DNA from: Trebonia sp036276115
GTDB taxonomy: Bacteria; Actinomycetota; Actinomycetes; Streptosporangiales; Streptosporangiaceae
DNA length: 19,300 nucleotides
Direction: 5' to 3'
NCBI GenBank assembly: GCA_036276115.1
Contig: DATBEM010000264.1
Location: forward strand, 1 to 19,300
Shown: positions 13,119 through 19,300 of the stretch, piece by piece
How positions within the stretch are numbered: the first letter of the stretch is position 1
Layout: the number at the start of each line of letters is the position of its first letter
The notes under the pieces: model-generated
The model's input: only the letters and a program-made list of their open reading frames with translations
The model's database searches: none
Told to the model about the DNA's origin: nothing
Translations under genes and position numbers: made by a program

Positions 13119-14873
13119 CTACATTCGCCCGGGGAGGGGGACGCCAAGGAGGCCGAGGCCGGCGGTCAGGACGCGCAGGGTCGCCGCGCACAGGGCCAGC
13201 CGGGAGTCGCGGGTGGCCTCGTCGTCGGCCTTGAGCACCGGGCACTGCTCGTAGAACGTCGTGAACAGGCTCGCGGTCTCGAAGACCCAGGCGCACAGCC
13301 GGTGGGGCTCGGCGGTGTCGGCGACCAGCTCGATCGCCGCCCCGAAGCCCAGCAACTGCAGCGCCAGGTCCCGCTCGGCCTTCTCGGTCACCCGGACCGG
13401 CGCCTGGGGCGCGGTCGGGTCGAGCCCGGCCCGGCGGAAGATGGACCGGATCCGGGCCGTGGCGTACTGCAGGTAGGGGCCGGTGTTGCCGCGCAGCGCG
13501 AGCATCTTCTTCCAGTCGAACACGTAGGCGCTGTCACGCGCGGTCGACAGGTCGGCGTACTTGATCGCGCCGATGCCGACATCGGCCGCGATCGCGTCCT
13601 TCGTCGCGTCGTCCATGCCCTCAAGCTCGTCCAGCACCGCCCGGGCCTGCTCGACCCCCTCGTTGAGGAGGTCGCTGAGCCTGATCGTGTCTCCTGACCG
13701 GGTCCGCAGCCGGCCGCCGCCGGCGCCCTGGACCATCCCGATCTGGGCGTGCTCGTAGCGCGCTCCCGCGGGCAGCCAGCCCGCGAGCCGGGCGGCCGCG
13801 AACACCATGCGGAAGTGCAGCGCCTGGTCCGAGCCGACCACGTAGATTGCCCGGTCGCAGTTGACCTTATCCACTCGGTACCGGACCGTCGCCAGGTCGG
13901 TGGTGGAGTAGTTGAAGCCGCCGTCCCGCTTGCGGATGATCACTGGCAGCGGGGTGTCGTCCCGGCCGGTGAAGCCGGGCGGGAACACTACCAGCGCGCC
14001 GTCGCTCTCGACCGCCAGGCCCTTGGCCGTCAGGTCGTCGATGACCCCGGGGATCAGGTCGTTGTAGAACGACTCACCCCGGATGTCGTCGTCGGTGAGG
14101 CTGACCTTGAGCAGGCCGTAGACATCGTGCAGGTACTGCCGGGACAGCTCCATCATCTCGTCCCACAGCCGCTGGGTGGCGGGGTCGTCACCGGCCTGGA
14201 GCGCCACGACCCGCCGCTGGGCGCGCTCCTTGAAGCCCGGGTCGGAGTCGAACCTGACCCGGGCCGCCTGGTAGAAGGCGTTGGGGTCGGTCCGCAGCAG
14301 CTGCGCCCGCGGGTCGTCCTCGCCGATGTCGAAGAGGAACTCGATGAGCATCCCGAACTGGGTGCCCCAGTCCCCGACGTGGTTGTCGCGGATGACACTG
14401 TGCCCGGCGAACTCCAGGACCCGGGCGATCGCGTCGCCCACGATCGTCGTGCGCAGGTGCCCGACGTGCATCTCCTTGGCGATGTTGGGCGATGAGTACT
14501 CGACGATGACGGTCTGCGGGCGCCCGGCCAGCGGCACGCCCAGCCGCGGGTCGGCCGCGACCGCGGTGGCCTGCGCCGCGATCCAGTCCGCCCGCAGCGT
14601 GAAGTTGATGAACCCCGGCCCGCTCACCGTGGGCGGCTCGCTGACGTCGGCCACGTCGAGCTGGGCGACGATCGCGGCCGCGATGTCCCGGGGGGCGAGC
14701 TTGCGGCCCTGCTCCTGGCCGAGCCGCTGGGCGAGCGGGAGGGCCGCGTTCGACTGGAAGTCGGCGAACGACGACGGGCGGATCACCGGGTCCGCGTCGG
14801 CATAGCCGGCGCCGAACGCCGCGCCGAGGGCGGCGCGCACCCGCGCGCCGAGGACCTGCTGAGGATCTGCCAT
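13119..14873 (-). CDS. argS: Arginyl-tRNA synthetase
   Basis: A class I aminoacyl-tRNA synthetase that charges tRNA-Arg. It has 584 residues. The N-terminal additional domain (about 1-110) precedes the Rossmann fold with EYSSPNIAKEMHVGHLRTTI, where the HIGH motif reads HVGH (136-139). NHVGDWGTQFGMLI, FNYSTTDLATVRYR and DQALHFRMVF are typical. The KMSKS equivalent is GGRLRTRSGDTIRLSDLL, which lacks the canonical lysines, as is known for many ArgS enzymes. The C-terminal DALR-type anticodon-binding domain ends LLGVPLPGRM. ATG 14873 follows TAGGCT by 6 nt with no Shine-Dalgarno, so it is probably leaderless despite being only 19 bp from plsX. Confidence 0.97.
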   Translation of the reverse strand: MADPQQVLGARVRAALGAAFGAGYADADPVIRPSSFADFQSNAALPLAQRLGQEQGRKLAPRDIAAAIVAQLDVADVSEPPTVSGPGFINFTLRADWIAAQATAVAADPRLGVPLAGRPQTVIVEYSSPNIAKEMHVGHLRTTIVGDAIARVLEFAGHSVIRDNHVGDWGTQFGMLIEFLFDIGEDDPRAQLLRTDPNAFYQAARVRFDSDPGFKERAQRRVVALQAGDDPATQRLWDEMMELSRQYLHDVYGLLKVSLTDDDIRGESFYNDLIPGVIDDLTAKGLAVESDGALVVFPPGFTGRDDTPLPVIIRKRDGGFNYSTTDLATVRYRVDKVNCDRAIYVVGSDQALHFRMVFAAARLAGWLPAGARYEHAQIGMVQGAGGGRLRTRSGDTIRLSDLLNEGVEQARAVLDELEGMDDATKDAIAADVGIGAIKYADLSTARDSAYVFDWKKMLALRGNTGPYLQYATARIRSIFRRAGLDPTAPQAPVRVTEKAERDLALQLLGFGAAIELVADTAEPHRLCAWVFETASLFTTFYEQCPVLKADDEATRDSRLALCAATLRVLTAGLGLLGVPLPGRM

Positions 14874-14879
14874 GAGTCA

Positions 14880-14885
14880 AGCCTA
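14880..14885 (-). promoter_or_regulatory. Leaderless promoter -10 of argS
   Basis: TAGGCT on the minus strand lies 6 nt (TGACTC) before the ATG. A TTCGGC 18 bp upstream, inside the plsX 3' end, could be the -35. Confidence 0.5.
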
Positions 14886-14892
14886 TCGGCCG

Positions 14893-16026
14893 CTAACTTG
14901 GCCGCCGAACGGTTTCCGGCTGGCGGTCGCGGCGCAGGAAGTGAGCCGGGCGGCGGTCCTGGACCGGCCCCAGGCGCATCCGCACGCGCTCGGTGATGTC
15001 GCCCCGCGTCAGGCTCGCCGCCAGGGCGCAGGCGCTGGCGACCGCGCGGGCGGTCGAGGCGCCGTGGGCGATGACGACGGTGCCGCCCAGGCCGAGCAGG
15101 GCGGCCCCGCCATAGGACTCGGCATCGAGCCGGTCGCGCATCTCCCGCAGGCCCCGCCGCTGCAGCAGCGCCCCCACCTTCGCGGCGCGGCTGGAGGTCA
15201 GGGCCGCGCGCATCTCGTCCGCGGCGAACCGCATCGCGCCCTCCAGCGTCTTGAGGGCGACGTTGCCGGTGAAGCCGTCGGTGACGATCACGTCGACCGT
15301 CCCGGCCAGCAGGTCGCCGCCCTCGATGTTGCCCACGAACTGCAGCGGCAGTGCCCCCGGGGGCGGCTCGGACGCGAGCAGCTCGTGCGCCCGCCGGGTG
15401 AGCACGTTCCCCTTGCCCGGCTCGGCCCCGATCGTGAGCAGCCCCACCCGGGGGTTGGTGATGCCCAGCGCGATCTGCGCGTAGGCGACGCCGAGCTGGC
15501 CGAACTGCACGAGCATTTCCGGCTTGGGGTCGGCCGTGGCGCCCGCGTCGATGAGGACGCTGGGCTGCGGGTGGGTGGGCAAGACGACGGCCAGCCCGGG
15601 GCGGGGCACCCCCGGCAGCGGCAGCAGCCGGTGCCGGGCGCTGGCCACGATCGCGCCGGTCGAGCCGGCCGACACCACCGCGTTGGCCTGGCCGCGCCGG
15701 ACGAGCTGGCAGGCCACCGCGATGCTGGAGCGAGGGCGGCGGAAGCCCGCGAGCGCCCCCTCGCCCATCCCGACCACGTCCTCGGCCGGAACCACGCGCA
15801 GCTCCGAGCCCGCCCCGAGCCGCGCGATGACGGGCCGCAGCTGGGCCGGCGGCCCGGTCAGGAGCGTGGTCACGCCATGCTCTCGCTGAGCGGCGAGCGC
15901 GCCCGCGACGATCTCGTCGGGTGCGTAGTCGCCGCCCATCGCGTCAACCGCGATTACCGGCTCGGTCGGTGCCAGGGCCCCGTCAACCGGGAACGGCGGC
16001 CAGGCCGCGGGTGAGGTTTGCCCCAC
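14893..16026 (-). CDS. plsX: Phosphate acyltransferase PlsX
   Basis: Converts acyl-ACP and phosphate to acyl-phosphate, the first step of the PlsX/PlsY route to phosphatidic acid; a peripheral membrane enzyme. It has 377 residues. Family hallmarks are VIAVDAMGGDYAPDEIV, SAGSTGAIVASA, VLIDAGATADPKPEMLVQF, VGLLTIGAEPGKGN and VIVTDGFTGNVALKTLEG. Both ends are longer than usual: about 23 residues before the first strand and a basic tail of about 30 residues after TERVRMRL. GTG 16026 is the only plausible start; AGGAA lies 11 nt and AGGGG 2 nt upstream, so the ribosome site is not ideal. The usual rpmF, fabD or acpP neighbours are absent. Confidence 0.95.
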   Translation of the reverse strand: MGQTSPAAWPPFPVDGALAPTEPVIAVDAMGGDYAPDEIVAGALAAQREHGVTTLLTGPPAQLRPVIARLGAGSELRVVPAEDVVGMGEGALAGFRRPRSSIAVACQLVRRGQANAVVSAGSTGAIVASARHRLLPLPGVPRPGLAVVLPTHPQPSVLIDAGATADPKPEMLVQFGQLGVAYAQIALGITNPRVGLLTIGAEPGKGNVLTRRAHELLASEPPPGALPLQFVGNIEGGDLLAGTVDVIVTDGFTGNVALKTLEGAMRFAADEMRAALTSSRAAKVGALLQRRGLREMRDRLDAESYGGAALLGLGGTVVIAHGASTARAVASACALAASLTRGDITERVRMRLGPVQDRRPAHFLRRDRQPETVRRPS

Positions 16027-16129
16027 TTCCCCTGTTCCTGCCCCCTATGTCGGTGGCCTGCGACTTGCCATTAACCAAGGGTACGGGGGACAGCGGAAGC
16101 GGGATGGGGCGAGCCGGCGTTCCGCTCCG

Positions 16130-17362
16130 TCAATGCGCCTTCATCGTGGCTGCCCTCCGCTGGGAGCCGAGGGCGGCGATGTCGAGGATGCGGGCGGCGC
16201 TGCGGGTGCTGGTGAAGTTCCGGGCGAACTCGCGGGCAGTCGCCGCGTGCGCGGCCCGGGTGGCGAGGAGCTCGGTCAGCCGGTTCCACCACAGCCCGAC
16301 GGGAGATTCCGGCGCGACCAGGGCGGCCTCGCCGGGGGTGGCCTCGGGCACGCCGCCGACCGCGGTGGCGAGGATCGGGACGCCCAGGGCCTCATACTCC
16401 AGCGCCGAGATGCAGAAGGTCTCGACGAAGCCCTGGATGACCTTGGTCGGGAAGACGCCGGCGGCCGACGCCGCCCGCAGGCACTGAGCGTCGTCGTAGC
16501 CGATGCCCGCGAGCACCTTGATGTTCGGCAGGTGCGCGGTTTCGGCCATGAGGCTGTCTGCCAGCGACCCCGCGCCGCCAATCACGAACTCCAGTTCAGG
16601 CGCCTCCGGCCGGGCCATCTCGGCCAGGCCGATGATGGTCTCCAGGCCCTTCTCCGGCTCCAGGCGCCCGAACGTGGACACGAGGACGGAATCCGGGCGC
16701 AGGCCGTAGTCCGCGCGGAACCGCGCCAGCGCCTCGGGAGCGGGGGGGTCGAAGGCCGCGGGTGGCAGGCCGGGGTAGCGGATCTGGACGGCGTCGGCCA
16801 GCGAGGCGCGCAGGGACGGCCCGGCGACTTCCTCCACCGTGGCGAGGAAGCGGCTGGCGACGTAATTCGACACGGTACAGAGGACATCCGCGCGCAGGAC
16901 GTCGCCGATTAGGACGCTGGCAAGGCCGTCGTCAACATGCTCGCACATGGAGTCGACCAGGTCGGTGCCCTCAATGCTGTGGATCACTATCGGCCGCTTG
17001 CCAACGTGCCGCAGCGCGTCCGCGACCCGGTTTGCGATTGCCGCATGCGGGTCGCTGTAATAAGTCAATATGGCGTCGACGTCGTGGCCGGCGGTGACCC
17101 GGTACAGCTCGGCGGAAATGGCTCGCGCGAGCTGGCCGTCGGAGTTTCTCGGATTGCTCCGGACCGGCCGGACATGATGTACCCGCACGCCCGGCCCGGC
17201 CTCGTCGGCCGGATCCACGGGGGTGCCACTGTAAGTGACCTGATGCTGCTCACGCCCGGTCAGAGCCGCGAGAGCGCGGTTGTTCCACAGAGCCTGCTTG
17301 GCGTGCCCGGAGCGGTACGGCGGGTACTTGCTGAGGGTCACGAAACGCTGAGGTGTGTTCAT
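16130..17362 (-). CDS. GT4-family glycosyltransferase
   Basis: A 410-residue GT-B fold, retaining glycosyltransferase using a nucleotide-sugar donor. The N-terminal acceptor domain begins RFVTLSKYPPYRSGHAKQA; the C-terminal donor domain has VSTFGRLEPEKGLETIIGLAE, FVIGGAGSLADSL, and the GT4 ExxxxxxxE motif in GFVETFCISALEYEALGVP, followed by ATAVGGVPEATPGEAALV. Donor and acceptor cannot be told. Some codons are rare for this genome: ATA twice, TTG, and AT-ending ACT and TAT in ILTYYSD and RPIVIHSIE, which may point to horizontal acquisition. ATG 17362 has no clear Shine-Dalgarno. It is divergent from the SDR gene and 103 bp upstream of plsX, and may act in cell-surface or secondary-metabolite glycosylation. 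Confidence 0.9.
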   Translation of the reverse strand: MNTPQRFVTLSKYPPYRSGHAKQALWNNRALAALTGREQHQVTYSGTPVDPADEAGPGVRVHHVRPVRSNPRNSDGQLARAISAELYRVTAGHDVDAILTYYSDPHAAIANRVADALRHVGKRPIVIHSIEGTDLVDSMCEHVDDGLASVLIGDVLRADVLCTVSNYVASRFLATVEEVAGPSLRASLADAVQIRYPGLPPAAFDPPAPEALARFRADYGLRPDSVLVSTFGRLEPEKGLETIIGLAEMARPEAPELEFVIGGAGSLADSLMAETAHLPNIKVLAGIGYDDAQCLRAASAAGVFPTKVIQGFVETFCISALEYEALGVPILATAVGGVPEATPGEAALVAPESPVGLWWNRLTELLATRAAHAATAREFARNFTSTRSAARILDIAALGSQRRAATMKAH

Positions 17363-17495
17363 TGGCCCGGTATTTCTGGGTAAAGGTGAACGGGTTCCCT
17401 GGCGGTTCCTCGCCAGAGGGTGGCTCAGCGTACCAGTCCCCGCGCCGCTCCGCTACGGGTCGCGCGAGCGTGAAGAATGACGATCGCATTTCACC

Positions 17496-17523
17496 GCGAA
17501 TTCATTCGCAAGGCGTAGCGAAT
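17496..17523. promoter_or_regulatory. GCGAAT repeat cluster in the GT/SDR divergent region
   Basis: GCGAAT (17496-17501), its complement ATTCGC (17504-17509) two bases later, and a direct GCGAAT (17518-17523) 22 bp from the first, i.e. about two helical turns. The cluster is in the AT-richest part of the 282-bp gap 17363-17644, suggesting a regulator binding site. No other function is seen in the gap. Confidence 0.35.
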
Positions 17524-17632
17524 ACGTCGCTGTTTCCCGGCCGCCATGGCCGCCGACTGCGGCCGGGCCCGCGACAGGGGCCGGTGCCGCGGCAGCGACG
17601 AGGGATGCCGCCGCCTCCCGGCGGCCGTGAGC

Positions 17633-17638
17633 TATCCT
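17633..17638 (+). promoter_or_regulatory. Leaderless promoter -10 of the SDR gene
   Basis: TATCCT, then 6 nt (CCGGTC), then ATG 17645. It fixes the start against an upstream in-frame ATG at 17546. Confidence 0.5.
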
Positions 17639-17644
17639 CCGGTC

Positions 17645-18433
17645 ATGGAGTTGAACGGTACATCCGCCATCGTCACTGGTGCCGCGAGCGGCCTCGGAGC
17701 GGCAACGGCCCGGGTGCTCGCCGCCGCCGGAGCGTTCGTCGTCGTGGCCGACGTGAACGACGAGGCGGGCAAGGACATGGCGCAGAGCATCGGCGGGCAC
17801 TTCGCCCGTACCGACGTCACCGACGAGGACCAGGTCACCGAGGCGGTCGCGGCCGCCGTCGGCGCTGGCAAGCCGCTGCGGGTGGCCGTCAACTGCGCCG
17901 GCATCGGGTTCGCGTCGCGCACCGTCAACCGGGACGGGGCGCCGCACGACCTGGCCGCCTTCGCCCGCGTCATCGGCATCAACCTGACCGGGACCTTCAA
18001 CGTCTTGCGGATCGCCGCCGCGGCGATGGCCAAGGCCGGCCCGGCCGACGCCGACGGGCAGCGCGGCGTCATCATCAACACCTCGTCGGTGGCCGGCATC
18101 GAGGGCCAGACTGGCCAGATCGCCTACTCGGCCTCCAAGGGCGGCATCATCGGCATGACCGTCCCGGCCGCCCGCGACCTGTCGGTCATCGGCGTGCGGG
18201 TCAACACGATCTGCCCCGGCATCATCGAGACGCCGATCTACAAGAACATCGCCGGCGGGGACCCGGAGGCCGGGCAGGCCTTCATGGCCAAGCTGGCCGA
18301 GCCGATCGTGTTCCCGCGGCGCCTGGGCCAGCCCGAGGAGTTCGCCCACCTGGTCCGCTCGCTCATCGAGAACGACTACATGAACGCGGAGGTCATCCGC
18401 TTCGACGGGGGCGTCCGGTTCCAGCCCAAGTGA
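17645..18433 (+). CDS. Short-chain dehydrogenase (HSD10-like)
   Basis: A 262-residue NAD(P)-dependent oxidoreductase of the classical SDR family. The cofactor motif TGAASGLG is near the N-terminus; VVVADVND contains the acidic residue that favours NAD; NCAG replaces NNAG; catalytic Ser is in IINTSSVAG and the YxxxK is YSASKGG. The C-terminal RLGQPEEFAHLVRSLIEN, then GEVIR-like NAEVIRFDGG, is typical. The sequence resembles the 3-hydroxyacyl-CoA dehydrogenase type II/HSD10 group, so beta-oxidation of branched or 2-methyl-3-hydroxyacyl-CoA is possible; this is inference. ATG 17645 is preferred from the leaderless promoter geometry. A small hairpin and the asnB start follow within 39 bp. Confidence 0.93.
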   Translation: MELNGTSAIVTGAASGLGAATARVLAAAGAFVVVADVNDEAGKDMAQSIGGHFARTDVTDEDQVTEAVAAAVGAGKPLRVAVNCAGIGFASRTVNRDGAPHDLAAFARVIGINLTGTFNVLRIAAAAMAKAGPADADGQRGVIINTSSVAGIEGQTGQIAYSASKGGIIGMTVPAARDLSVIGVRVNTICPGIIETPIYKNIAGGDPEAGQAFMAKLAEPIVFPRRLGQPEEFAHLVRSLIENDYMNAEVIRFDGGVRFQPK

Positions 18434-18457
18434 GGGCGGGGCGCGCCCTGGTAGCCT
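18433..18457 (+). promoter_or_regulatory. Hairpin and -10 element between SDR and asnB
   Basis: AGGGCG (18433-18438) pairs with CGCCCT (18444-18449) around a 5-nt loop right after the SDR stop, followed by TAGCCT (18452-18457). A start about 18464 would give a leader of about 9 nt containing AGGGG before ATG 18473. This suggests weak termination and a separate asnB promoter. Confidence 0.35.
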
Positions 18458-18472
18458 GGCCTCAGGGGTTAC

Positions 18473-19300
18473 ATGTCGGGGATCGCTGGATGCCTCGCGC
18501 TGGCTGAGGGAACCCGGCCGGACGCGGACTGGGCGAGTCGTGCCGCGCGCCGCATGGCGCACCGAGGCCCGGATGACGAGGGCCTGTTCTCTGATGCCTA
18601 CATAGCGCTGGCCGTGCGGCGCCTGGCCGTCATCGACCCGGGCCCGGGCGGGCACCAGCCCATGCGCTCGGCCGACGGGCGGTACTGGCTGGTCTTCAAC
18701 GGGGAGATCTACAACACCGGCGAGCTGGCCGCCCGGCTGCGCGAGCGCGGCGTCACGCCCCGCGGCGGCTCGGACTCGGAGATCCTCCTGGAGACCTTCG
18801 CCATCGAGGGCAAGGACTTCCTGCGGCGGCTGCGCGGCATGTTCGCGTTCGCGATCTGGGATACCCGCAACCAGGAGCTGTTCTGCGCGCGCGACCCGTT
18901 CGGCATCAAGCCCTTTTACTACACGCACGCGGAGAACGGCACCCAGTTCCGGTTCGCCTCCGAGCGCAAGGCCCTGGCCGGGCCGGGCGAGGTCCCCAAC
19001 ATCGACCCGAACGCGCTCCGCCGGTACCTGTCCTTCCAGTACGTCCCGCCACCGCTGACGATGACGCCGCCGGCCCGGACGCTGCCGCCGGGGCACTTCC
19101 TGATCGCCCGCGCGGGCGGCCCGGTCGACGTCTTCCGCTACTGGCGGCCCATGCTGCGGCCCGAGAAGTCGCCCGCGCCCGACGTTCCCGAGAAGATTCT
19201 CACGGCCCTGCGCGACTCGGTTGGCGCGCACCTGCGCAGCGACGTCTCGCTGGGCGCGTTCTTGTCGGGCGGCCTCGACTCGGCCGCCCTGTGCGCCATC
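18473..19300 (+). CDS. asnB: AsnB-type asparagine synthetase, 3' part missing; lacks Cys nucleophile
   Basis: The first 276 residues of a class II glutamine amidotransferase/asparagine synthetase family protein, cut by the window end. The N-terminal glutaminase domain has MAHRGPDDEG, RRLAVIDPG, VFNGEIYN and GGSDSEIL, i.e. the Arg, Asn-Gly-Glu and Ser-Asp residues of the glutamine pocket, and ARDPFGIKPFYY. The synthetase domain begins with the ATP pyrophosphatase P-loop FLSGGLDSAAL at the right edge. The start reads Met-Ser-Gly-Ile-Ala-Gly, whereas active members read Met-Cys-Gly-Ile; Cys at position 2 (Cys1 after Met removal) is the nucleophile. The next cysteine is residue 7. ATG 18473 is the only start fitting the family; no alternative gives an N-terminal Cys. 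The enzyme may use ammonia, or act as an AsnB-like ligase such as those in natural-product pathways. Confidence 0.9.
   Translation, partial: MSGIAGCLALAEGTRPDADWASRAARRMAHRGPDDEGLFSDAYIALAVRRLAVIDPGPGGHQPMRSADGRYWLVFNGEIYNTGELAARLRERGVTPRGGSDSEILLETFAIEGKDFLRRLRGMFAFAIWDTRNQELFCARDPFGIKPFYYTHAENGTQFRFASERKALAGPGEVPNIDPNALRRYLSFQYVPPPLTMTPPARTLPPGHFLIARAGGPVDVFRYWRPMLRPEKSPAPDVPEKILTALRDSVGAHLRSDVSLGAFLSGGLDSAALCAI

Noticed and set aside
11902..13254. Long plus-strand ORFs opposite thiolase, and 14872-16014 opposite plsX
   Set aside because: Mirror frames of high-GC genes; the proteins are Gly/Arg/Asp/His-rich without domains, while the minus-strand genes are complete and recognisable.
17546..17644. 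SDR start at ATG 17546
   Set aside because: It would add 33 Cys/Arg-rich residues before the conserved start; TATCCT 6 nt before ATG 17645 and family length favour the shorter form.

Overview
The window is chromosomal DNA from a high-GC Gram-positive actinobacterium. The evidence is strong G/C preference at third codon positions, frequent GTG and TTG starts, a GroEL ending in GGGDMDF, a DtxR/IdeR regulator, and DUF3027 and DUF2530 genes that are typical of actinomycetes. From recalled knowledge of the families, the set csp, MFS, DUF3027, DUF2530, MarR, serC, pdxH, dtxR resembles a conserved core neighbourhood of Streptomyces and its relatives. Genus cannot be fixed from the sequence. No phage, transposase, CRISPR array, tRNA or rRNA is visible.

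Left part (1-6.7 kb): the 3' four-fifths of groEL with a strong terminator; a 745-bp G-rich, highly structured intergenic region (inverted repeats, ~32-bp tandem repeats, palindrome, G-quadruplex candidate, possible uORF); a cold-shock-domain gene convergent with an MFS permease across a perfect 21-bp-arm hairpin; DUF3027 convergent with and overlapping DUF2530; a MarR regulator whose stop codon interlocks with that of thpR.

Middle part (6.5-11.6 kb): serC (coupled to thpR by an ATGA overlap) and pdxH diverge from one compact promoter whose two -10 elements share five bases and whose start codons are 19 bp apart, so both mRNAs are probably leaderless. This pairs PLP production with a PLP enzyme. 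A 27-codon membrane micro-ORF lies exactly antisense to the SerC tail. Next come an IdeR/DtxR-type metal regulator, a PAS-GAF-PP2C-HATPase phosphatase of the SpoIIE/RsbU type, and a 63-aa membrane protein on the other strand.

Right part (11.8-19.3 kb): a minus-strand series of thiolase, argS, plsX and a GT4 glycosyltransferase. Divergent from these are a short-chain dehydrogenase and the 5' part of an AsnB-type asparagine synthetase, which is cut by the window end. This AsnB starts Met-Ser-Gly instead of Met-Cys-Gly, so the glutaminase nucleophile is missing although the rest of the glutamine pocket is present.

A recurring theme is leaderless expression: five gene starts plus the micro-ORF have a TANNNT -10 element exactly 6 or 7 nt before the start codon. 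I see no clear new multi-gene system. The best leads are the AsnB variant, the antisense micro-ORF, the shared serC/pdxH promoter and the repeat-rich region after groEL.
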